32,796 bases of DNA from Polaromonas sp. (GTDB taxonomy: Bacteria > Pseudomonadota > Gammaproteobacteria > Burkholderiales > Burkholderiaceae_C): NCBI GenBank assembly GCA_025363315.1, contig JANYED010000078.1, positions 1 through 32,796 of the forward strand, read 5' to 3'. The notes beneath the pieces are model-generated. The model was given only the letters and a program-made list of their open reading frames with translations. It made no database searches and was not told the origin of the DNA. Shown one piece after another: positions 27,131-32,796 of the stretch. Both the position numbers and the translations under genes were made by a program. Numbering within the stretch: the first letter of the stretch is position 1; each line of letters starts with the position of its first letter.

Positions 27131-27562
27131 ATGAGATATCGTGCGGGTTTGATGGTTGCTGCCTTGTGGTGGGGCAGCTTGACAGCTTTAGGATTCGTCA
27201 TCGTCCCCATGCTGTTCACCCACATGCCTAGCCCGGCAGCAGCGGGGCAAATGGCCGCAAAACTGTTTACCGCGCAAACCTGGCTTAGCATTGCCTGCGC
27301 GATGTTTTTATTGCTAGTTTGTAATCAAAAAGAGGCTGTAGCCCAAGACTCACGGGCGCGAGCAGCTATTAGATTTATAGTGACTGGGCTGCTGTTGGCA
27401 GTGCTGGTGGAGTTTGGTTTGTCGCCGCGTATCGTTAGCGCACGCTCTGACGGCGGCAACTTGAAGCTGCTGCACGGCGTGGGCAGTGTGATGTATTTTG
27501 GACAGTGGATGTGCGCGGGTTTTGCGCTTTGGCGTTTGAGCCGCGAGAAACAGTCGCTTTAG
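27131..27562 (+). CDS. DUF4149 family membrane protein (TMEM205-like)
   Basis: 143 residues with four predicted membrane helices: about 6-28 ([21 protein letters not shown]), 48-64 ([14 protein letters not shown]), 83-99 ([18 protein letters not shown]) and 118-137 ([18 protein letters not shown]). The family signature elements ALWWGSL, the PRIV at the end of helix 3 and [14 protein letters not shown] are present. Function is unknown. Residues [17 protein letters not shown], in the loop between helices 2 and 3 and entering helix 3, derive from a copy of the dispersed repeat (27331-27381). In betaproteobacteria this gene commonly follows greA. Its TAG stop overlaps the folD stop on the other strand. 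Confidence 0.85.
   Translation: MRYRAGLMVAALWWGSLTALGFVIVPMLFTHMPSPAAAGQMAAKLFTAQTWLSIACAMFLLLVCNQKEAVAQDSRARAAIRFIVTGLLLAVLVEFGLSPRIVSARSDGGNLKLLHGVGSVMYFGQWMCAGFALWRLSREKQSL
27331..27381 (+). repeat. Dispersed ~50-bp repeat, copy F, inside the DUF4149 gene (sense)
   Basis: GAGGCTGTAGCCCAA, six bases, CGGGCGCGAGCAGCTATTAG and ATTTATAGT. In frame as [16 protein letters not shown]. The other two frames contain TAG. This is close to the inferred consensus and makes a good reference copy. Confidence 0.9.
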
Positions 27563-28404
27563 AGGCGCTCTGCAGCTTCCAAAGTATTGACCAGCAGCAT
27601 GGTGATCGTCATTGGGCCCACGCCGCCTGGTACGGGCGTAATGTAGCCGGCAACCTTGCTGACACCTTCAAAATCGACATCACCGCAGAGCTTGCCGTCA
27701 TCTTTGCGGTTCATGCCCACGTCAATCACCACAGCGCCGGGTTTAACCATGTCCGCTGTTAGCACGTTGCGCTTTCCTACTGCCGCCACGATCACGTCGG
27801 CTTGCAGTGTCATCGCTTTCAAGTTGGCCGTGGCGCTGTGGCAAATCGTGACGGTTGCGTTTTTTTGCAGCAGCATCAGCGCCATGGGTTTGCCAACGAT
27901 GTTGCTTCGGCCAATCACAACGGCGTGCCTACCGCGCAAATCGTAGTTGATACTTTCGAGCATCTTCATACACCCGTAAGGCGTGCACGGCCAAAAACCG
28001 GGCTGACCAACCATCAGCGCGCCGGCGCTGGCGACATGAAAGCCATCTACATCTTTGGCGGGCGCAATCGCCTCAATGACTTTTTGCGCATCAATATGTG
28101 CAGGAAGGGGCAGTTGCACCAAAATGCCGTGAATCGCCGGATCGTTGTTCAGCGCTTCAACCCGCGCCAGCAAATCAGCTTCGCTAAGGGTCGTGGGGTG
28201 TTTGTCCAGCACTGAATACAAACCGTTGTCTTCGCAGGCTTTGACCTTGTTGCGCACATACACCTGGCTGGCCGGGTTGTTGCCCACCAGCACCACTGCC
28301 AGCCCTGGCGTGATGCCTCGCGCTCGCAACGCACCAGCGCGACGAGCAACGTCAAGGCGCAATTGCCTTGAGAGTGCGTTTCCATCGATAATTTGGGCTG
28401 TCAT
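27559..28404 (-). CDS. folD: Methylenetetrahydrofolate dehydrogenase / methenyltetrahydrofolate cyclohydrolase
   Basis: Bifunctional NADP-dependent enzyme interconverting 5,10-methylene-, methenyl- and 10-formyl-tetrahydrofolate, feeding purine and formyl-Met synthesis. 281 residues (E. coli 288). N-terminal: [27 protein letters not shown] with the active-site Tyr-x3-Lys, [22 protein letters not shown]-terminal Rossmann part: [40 protein letters not shown] and the final [22 protein letters not shown]. It is convergent with the DUF4149 gene, sharing a 4-nt overlap. The response-regulator gene upstream is on the same strand, 116 nt away, with a repeat copy in the gap. Confidence 0.97.
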   Translation of the reverse strand: MTAQIIDGNALSRQLRLDVARRAGALRARGITPGLAVVLVGNNPASQVYVRNKVKACEDNGLYSVLDKHPTTLSEADLLARVEALNNDPAIHGILVQLPLPAHIDAQKVIEAIAPAKDVDGFHVASAGALMVGQPGFWPCTPYGCMKMLESINYDLRGRHAVVIGRSNIVGKPMALMLLQKNATVTICHSATANLKAMTLQADVIVAAVGKRNVLTADMVKPGAVVIDVGMNRKDDGKLCGDVDFEGVSKVAGYITPVPGGVGPMTITMLLVNTLEAAERL

Positions 28405-28451
28405 GGCTTGTGAGGGATGGTTTTAGATGCATTTACCAATAAAAACGCCCA

Positions 28452-28504
28452 TATTCATCGTTTTAGCCAATGGATACGGGCGCGAGCAGCTACCAAAACC
28501 GTAG
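28452..28504 (+). repeat. Dispersed ~50-bp repeat, copy G, intergenic
   Basis: TTTTAGCCAATGGATACGGG and CGCGAGCAGCTACCAAAACC, ending GTAG. It lies in the 116-nt gap between folD and the response-regulator gene, antisense to both. The equivalent frame (SQWIRARAATKTVAT) is open though unused. Confidence 0.87.
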
Positions 28505-28520
28505 CAACCAGAGTCGTTGA

Positions 28521-29147
28521 TCAAGCCTTGGGCGTGGTTGAACCCAGTGCAATCTTCAGCAAGTCAGCCACGGTGTTGGCGTTCAGCTTTTCCATGATGT
28601 TGGCGCGGTGCGCTTCCACTGTCTTGATGCTGATGCCCAGGTCGTCGGCGATTTGTTTGTTCAGGCGGCCCGCGACAATACGCTCAAGCACCTGTGACTC
28701 ACGCGATGTGAGCTTGGCCAGCAGCGCGTCGCGGCTGGCCGACTGCTGGTGACCTGCAAAAGCTTCTTTGGCTTGCTCCAGCATGCGCTCGACCAGGTTG
28801 CTCAGCGCTTCCTCCTGGAAGGGTTTCTGAATGAAGTCCATCGCCCCTTTTTTCATGGTGTTGACCGCCATCGGCACGTCGCCGTGGCCGGTGATAAAGA
28901 CAATCGGCAGCGGCGATTTGCGTTCGACCAGCTTGTCTTGCAGCTCCAGCCCGGTCATGCCGCCCATGCGGATGTCGACAATCAGGCAAGCGACTTCACG
29001 CGCGTCGTAACGGCTCAAAAAAGTTTCGGCCGAGTCGTAGCAGCGCACGCGGTAGTCTTTGCCTTCCAGCAGCCACTGCAGCGAGTCGCGTACACCCTCA
29101 TCGTCATCGACAACGTAGACGGTGCCTTTTTTTGGAATCAAGCTCAT
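28521..29147 (-). CDS. FixJ/NarL-type response regulator (REC + LuxR-type HTH)
   Basis: Transcription factor of 208 residues. The N-terminal receiver domain (about 8-120) has the acidic pocket VVDDDEGVR, phospho-acceptor Asp58 in CLIVDIRMGGMTG, the switch Thr in FITGHGDVPMAV and Lys in FIQKPF. The sequence FITGHGDVPMAVNTMKKGAMDF is characteristic of the FixJ/TtrR subgroup. The C-terminal LuxR-type HTH (about 140-200) reads LTSRESQVLERIVAGRLNKQIADDLGISIKTVEAHRANIMEKL. It lies 51 nt downstream of the histidine kinase gene on the same strand, so the two form a cognate pair. Targets are unknown; aceE is the nearest divergent gene. Confidence 0.93.
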   Translation of the reverse strand: MSLIPKKGTVYVVDDDEGVRDSLQWLLEGKDYRVRCYDSAETFLSRYDAREVACLIVDIRMGGMTGLELQDKLVERKSPLPIVFITGHGDVPMAVNTMKKGAMDFIQKPFQEEALSNLVERMLEQAKEAFAGHQQSASRDALLAKLTSRESQVLERIVAGRLNKQIADDLGISIKTVEAHRANIMEKLNANTVADLLKIALGSTTPKA

Positions 29148-29198
29148 ACTGGGACGTACTTTCTTTGAGAACTGTTCAAAAAAACTGCTGCGGGCTGT

Positions 29199-31754
29199 TC
29201 AGAGCGGTGTGCCTGCTGCAAAACCTGTAGCGGGCGACACAGCATCCGGAAGGGGTGAGACAGGGATCCAGAAGGTAAATCGGCAGCCCACAATCTGCAT
29301 GTCATTGTAAAGGTTCTCGGCCTGCAGTCTGCCGTGGTGCGACTCGACAATACTCCGGCAAAGTTTCAAGCCAATCCCCATGCCTTCAGACTTGGTGGAG
29401 TAAAACGCCTCATACAGCCGGTTCATCACGTCCGGTGACAAGCCCTTGCCAGAGTCGGTGACTGAAAACTCCACCACCCGTTGCGCCTCGATAGTTTTTG
29501 GCACCACACGCAGTTCCACACTGCGGCGCGCAGCGGGCAGTTGCGCCTGTTCTATGGACTCTGCCGCATTTTTCATCAGGTTGATCAGCACCTGCTCAAT
29601 CAGGATAGGGTCAACCATTACCTCGGGAAGGCGCGCAGCCAGGTAGTGCGACAGCCGCACGTTGTGGCGGCGCAGTTCAATGTCAGCCAACTCCATCGCG
29701 TTGCTGACCAGCGTGGGCACATCAGCCAGCGTGCGGTTGGGCTCACTGCGCTTGACGAAGGACCGGATACGCTGAATGATTTGCCCCGCCCGATGCGCCT
29801 GTTTGGCGGTTTTTTCCAGCGCCAGCAGCAGGTCTTCAGTGGTGATTTTGTCGCCTTTGATCCGCGTCACCATGCCGTTGCAGTAATTGTTGATGGCCGT
29901 GAGCGGCTGGTTCAGTTCGTGCGCCACGCTGGACGCCATTTCGCCCATGGTGATCAGGCGGCTGGCGGTTTGGGCGCGTTCGTTTTGCTGGGCAGCCTGG
30001 CTCTCGGCATGGCGGCGCGGCGTGATGTCAGTGGCAATCACCATTTGCGCCAGACGGCCGTCGACCCAGGTCAGGTAGCGGGAGCGCACCTCGAGCCATT
30101 TGGACAGCTCGGGGATGTAGATCTCTGCGTTTTCAGTTTGTGCAGTGGTTAGGGTATCAGTAGGCAGGCCTGCCAGGCCGTCTACCGCGTCCAGCGCATC
30201 GTCGGTAGTGGGTGTTGGCGGCACGCCAGCCTGCGCGATCAGGTTCATGTGACCAGACACTGCAGCGCCAAACCACGAGCGGTACAGCCGGTTGGCAAAC
30301 AGCAGTTCTTCACTGCCCAAGGGTGCGACAGAAACCGCAGCATCAAGTCCCTCAAGCACGGTGGTAAAGCGCTCATACGACGCTGAAAGCTCATCTCGTA
30401 TTCGCCGTGGCTCGGTGATGTCAGTCATCGATGTCATCCAGCCAGTTTGCTGGCCTTTCGGGTCGATGAGTGGTGACACGTACATCCGGGCATCGAAAAT
30501 ATCGCCGTTTTTGCGCTGGACACGAACTTCAAACCCGCCAGGCGGCGTGCGGCCCGCCAGCTCTTCGATGAGCATTTTCATTGAGGTTTCGACGTCTTCT
30601 GCGGGCCAGTGTGGAAACGGCGGCTTGCGGCCGACCAGGTCAGACTCCTGCAGGCCTGTCATCTGGCAAAACGCGGGGTTGACGTAGGTGATACGGCCGT
30701 GCAAATCGAGGGCGCGCATGCCGGTGGCCATGGAGTTTTCCATCGCCCGCCGAAAATTGGTTTCAGTGATCAGCGCCTGCTGCGCCTGCACGCGTCTGCG
30801 GGTGTGCCGCCAAGTGCCCATCAGCATCCACACTGTCAAAGCGCTGAGGGCGCTGACCAGCCAGAAAAAACCGCTACCCACCACGCCAAGCGATGTTCGG
30901 TAAGCCTGCGCTTTGATCAGCAAGCCATTGCCCACGGGCGACACCGGGATTTCGTATTCGCCGCTGCCGCCGTCTGGCCAGGGCAACAAGCGCACGACCG
31001 GGTTGCGCGGTGGCGGCATATTGCCTGCCAGCACACGGCTTTTGTCGTCGACCAATGTGACGGCGTATTTGGCGGTGATCTCGGTGGGCACCCCAAAGCG
31101 CAGCAAGCCGTCAATCGAATAGTCACCCATCACGACACCGGCAAATTTCCCCTGCTCATCGACCGGCACCAGTATTTGCAGCGTGGGCGCGCTGTTGTTG
31201 TCGGCCCCTTGCAACGGACGCGAATAAACCGGCTGGCGCAAGTCGCGGGCCAACCCGTAGGTGCTGTCTGTTTCTCCGTTCTTGAGCGGCTCACCGACCA
31301 CGCGAACCTGCGGCGCCTGCGCGCTGGGCGACAGGTAGGCTGCCTTGACGCGCCGTTTGGCGTCGACCCAGGTCACGGCCAGCAGCTCAGGGTACTGGTT
31401 GATCAGCCCTTCAGCCTGCGCAGAAAATTCCTCGGCATCAATGTCTTTGTTGGAAATGTCGCGGCTCATGCGCATCAGTTGTTCTTGCCGCTCCAGCAAG
31501 CGAAGCCGCAGTCGCTGCTGCGCATATTCCACATCGCGTTTGAGCGCTTGCTGTTCGCGGTCAGTTTCTTCCAGGCGCAAATAGCCGAAAGCAGCAACAA
31601 CTGCTGCCAAAAACAGCATCACTGCCAGGAGCGGGCCGAGCACAAAAAAACGGTCTTGCCGCGCAGGCGACTGCGTGCGCCACCAGCGCCGCCACCAAGC
31701 CAGTTTTGCAGGGCTGCTGGCAGTTGCCGGGACAGTGTGTGGGGTGTTGTGCAT
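29199..31754 (-). CDS. Membrane-bound PAS sensor histidine kinase
   Basis: 851 residues from ATG 31754 (the frame extends two codons to a TTG). Order, approximate: cytoplasmic basic/Trp-rich N-terminus; membrane helix 36-58 (FVLGPLLAVMLFLAAVVAAFGYL); a large periplasmic sensor region of roughly 240 residues; membrane helix near 305-328; a PAS domain starting FRRAMENSMATGMRALDL with NPAFCQMTG, ending TDITEPRRI; a second PAS-like segment ending ATDITPRRHAE; HisKA with phospho-His in SVAHELNQPLTAINNYCNG; and HATPase with LINLMKNAAES (N box), VTDSGKGL (G1) and GMGIGLKLCRSIVESHHG (G2). The HELNQPL form groups it with FixL/DctB/TtrS-like kinases. No haem or other ligand motif is identifiable by eye, so the signal is unknown. 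It is divergent from aceE across 223 nt. Confidence 0.92.
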   Translation of the reverse strand: MHNTPHTVPATASSPAKLAWWRRWWRTQSPARQDRFFVLGPLLAVMLFLAAVVAAFGYLRLEETDREQQALKRDVEYAQQRLRLRLLERQEQLMRMSRDISNKDIDAEEFSAQAEGLINQYPELLAVTWVDAKRRVKAAYLSPSAQAPQVRVVGEPLKNGETDSTYGLARDLRQPVYSRPLQGADNNSAPTLQILVPVDEQGKFAGVVMGDYSIDGLLRFGVPTEITAKYAVTLVDDKSRVLAGNMPPPRNPVVRLLPWPDGGSGEYEIPVSPVGNGLLIKAQAYRTSLGVVGSGFFWLVSALSALTVWMLMGTWRHTRRRVQAQQALITETNFRRAMENSMATGMRALDLHGRITYVNPAFCQMTGLQESDLVGRKPPFPHWPAEDVETSMKMLIEELAGRTPPGGFEVRVQRKNGDIFDARMYVSPLIDPKGQQTGWMTSMTDITEPRRIRDELSASYERFTTVLEGLDAAVSVAPLGSEELLFANRLYRSWFGAAVSGHMNLIAQAGVPPTPTTDDALDAVDGLAGLPTDTLTTAQTENAEIYIPELSKWLEVRSRYLTWVDGRLAQMVIATDITPRRHAESQAAQQNERAQTASRLITMGEMASSVAHELNQPLTAINNYCNGMVTRIKGDKITTEDLLLALEKTAKQAHRAGQIIQRIRSFVKRSEPNRTLADVPTLVSNAMELADIELRRHNVRLSHYLAARLPEVMVDPILIEQVLINLMKNAAESIEQAQLPAARRSVELRVVPKTIEAQRVVEFSVTDSGKGLSPDVMNRLYEAFYSTKSEGMGIGLKLCRSIVESHHGRLQAENLYNDMQIVGCRFTFWIPVSPLPDAVSPATGFAAGTPL

Positions 31755-31977
31755 CAGCAAATTTTCTTATCCGTAGTTTAAGTGACTGCATTGCCGAATG
31801 TCTTGATGTGCGGCACGCTTGGCTTGAGCGTAATTTCTTAATGTGAAAAGCAAAAGCACAATTTGAAATTTAGGAAAATATATGCGAAACTAGTGCCTTG
31901 AGCCTAAAAGCGTGGTGACAAACTCGCATGTGGCGATGGTTTTCAACATAAACGTGATTTAAATCAGGAGACAAGAC
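31755..31977. promoter_or_regulatory. Divergent intergenic region between the sensor kinase and aceE
   Basis: 223 nt, AT-rich in the middle. It must hold promoters for both directions, but no pair of -35/-10 boxes with good spacing was found with confidence. TTGAAA at 31863-31868 and TATATG at 31879-31884 are too close to each other. An odd palindrome AATTTGAAATT (31860-31870) and the small inverted repeat TCGC-ATGTG-GCGA (31924-31936) are possible operator sites. AGGAG at about 31966-31970 is the aceE ribosome site. Confidence 0.4.
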
Positions 31978-32796
31978 ATGGCGGCCAACCCAATTTCAGT
32001 GCCCAGCGCAATCGACAAAGACACTCAGGAAACGCGGGAGTGGATGGACGCTCTGTCTGCCGTGATTGAAAGCGAAGGCCCGGAGCGCGCGCACTTTTTG
32101 CTTGAGCAATTGCTGGAACATGCGCGGCAAAAAAGCATTGACATGCCTTTTTCCGCCACCACAGGTTATGTCAACACCATTGAGCCAGAGCAGGAAGAGC
32201 ATGCGCCTGGCAACCTTGAATTTGAAAAACGTTTGCGTGCCTACATGCGATGGAATGCAATGGCGATGGTGGTCAAAGCCAATCGTTTGCACCCGGCTGA
32301 TGGCGGTGATTTGGGCGGGCACATTGGTTCATTCGCATCACTGGCCAGCATGTTTGGCGCGGGCTTCAATCATTTTTGGCATGCTGAAAGTACGGAGCCT
32401 GGCAAAGAGCACGGCGGAGACTGCCTCTACATTCAAGGCCACGTATCTCCCGGTGTTTATGCCCGTGCTTACCTGGAAGGCCGCCTGACAGAAGAGCAGT
32501 TGCTTAACTTTAGGCAAGAGGTTGATGGCAAGGGCTTGTCAAGCTACCCGCACCCCAAGTTGATGCCATCGTTTTGGCAGTTCCCCACGGTGTCGATGGG
32601 TCTTGGCCCCTTGATGGCGATTTACCAGGCGCGCTTTCTCAAATATCTGCATGCACGCGGCATTGCCAATACTGAAAACCGCAAGGTCTGGGTATTCTGC
32701 GGCGACGGTGAGATGGACGAAGTTGAATCACTCGGCGCGATTGGGCTGGCTGCGCGTGAAAAGTTGGACAACCTGATTTTCGTCATCAACTGCAAC
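31978..32796 (+). CDS. aceE: Pyruvate dehydrogenase E1 component, 5' part (runs off the window)
   Basis: Thiamine-diphosphate-dependent decarboxylation of pyruvate and acetyl transfer to E2 lipoyl groups, linking glycolysis to the TCA cycle. The open frame from ATG 31978 (AGGAG upstream) runs 273 codons to the right edge without a stop. It is the homodimeric E1 type: DTQETREWMDALSAVIESEG, MPFSATTGYVNTI, LRAYMRWNAMAMVV, GGDLGGHIGSFASLASMFGAGFNHFWH, and the ThDP-binding start VFCGDGEMDEVESLGA with LIFVINCN at the edge. The remaining roughly 600 residues lie outside. Confidence 0.97.
   Translation, partial: MAANPISVPSAIDKDTQETREWMDALSAVIESEGPERAHFLLEQLLEHARQKSIDMPFSATTGYVNTIEPEQEEHAPGNLEFEKRLRAYMRWNAMAMVVKANRLHPADGGDLGGHIGSFASLASMFGAGFNHFWHAESTEPGKEHGGDCLYIQGHVSPGVYARAYLEGRLTEEQLLNFRQEVDGKGLSSYPHPKLMPSFWQFPTVSMGLGPLMAIYQARFLKYLHARGIANTENRKVWVFCGDGEMDEVESLGAIGLAAREKLDNLIFVINCN

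Noticed and set aside
27631..27660. TACGGGCG near the 3' end of folD.
   Set aside because: It encodes the conserved [11 protein letters not shown] motif on the other strand; only 8 bp match the repeat.
30609..31781. Long open frame on the plus strand (390 codons) across the kinase gene.
   Set aside because: Complementary-strand shadow of a GC-rich gene; no recognisable domain, composition of a frame artefact.
1..32796. CRISPR arrays, tRNA/rRNA genes, insertion sequences, prophage or toxin-antitoxin genes.
   Set aside because: Looked for across the window; no regularly spaced repeats, no transposase or integrase motifs, and no tRNA-like cloverleaf noticed by eye.

Overview
The window is a housekeeping stretch of a betaproteobacterial chromosome, most likely Burkholderiales, family Comamonadaceae (Polaromonas/Rhodoferax-like). 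This rests on the gene order rpsB-tsf-pyrH-frr-uppS-cdsA-dxr-rseP-bamA-skp-lpxD-fabZ-lpxA-lpxB-rnhB, on protein similarity recognised by eye, and on two short dispersed repeat types that I associate with that family. No tRNA, rRNA, CRISPR array, insertion sequence or prophage was seen.

Layout. 1-1.7 kb: 3' part of rnr (RNase R) and a YggT-family membrane protein, rightward. 1.7-6.6 kb: a leftward block with a putative amidase, a D-amino-acid dehydrogenase, a BON/LysM protein and the bifunctional NAD(P)HX repair enzyme nnr. 6.6-21.9 kb: a long rightward run starting from a promoter with a perfect TATAAT box and a hairpin leader. It covers translation (rpsB, tsf, frr), UMP kinase, then a dense envelope cluster: undecaprenyl diphosphate synthase, CDP-diglyceride synthase, isoprenoid precursor enzyme dxr, RseP, BamA, Skp, the lipid A enzymes LpxD/LpxA/LpxB with FabZ, then RNase HII and a SpoU-type RNA methyltransferase. 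21.9-27.6 kb: carA-carB-greA and a small DUF4149 membrane protein. 27.6-31.8 kb: a leftward PAS histidine kinase, its FixJ/LuxR-type response regulator, and folD. 32.0 kb to the end: the 5' part of aceE (pyruvate dehydrogenase E1), divergent from the kinase.

The genes are tightly packed: uppS/cdsA, cdsA/dxr, bamA/skp, rnhB/methyltransferase and carA/carB overlap by 1-4 nt, and both convergent pairs (yggT/nnr, DUF4149/folD) overlap by exactly 4 nt at their stop codons.

The most unusual signal is a dispersed repeat of about 50 bp with a core close to ACGGGCGCGAGCAGCT. I count seven clear copies (2650, 4494, 5268, 20011, 21299, 27331, 28452). Five lie inside protein-coding genes (nnr, a dadA-like gene, lpxB, an RNA methyltransferase, a DUF4149 gene). 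The four read in the sense direction all use the same reading frame and give a shared peptide close to AVAQ-x-x-RARAAIK-x-IV. The two intergenic copies keep that frame open too, and spacing inside the element has no indels. This looks like a protein-compatible mobile or recombinogenic element, analogous in concept to the Rickettsia palindromic elements. Smaller repeats (a 7-bp tandem array upstream of nnr, GAP-encoding 12-bp units in nnr with a related segment in the amidase gene, and a GC-rich palindromic block after greA) add to the picture of a repeat-rich genome.
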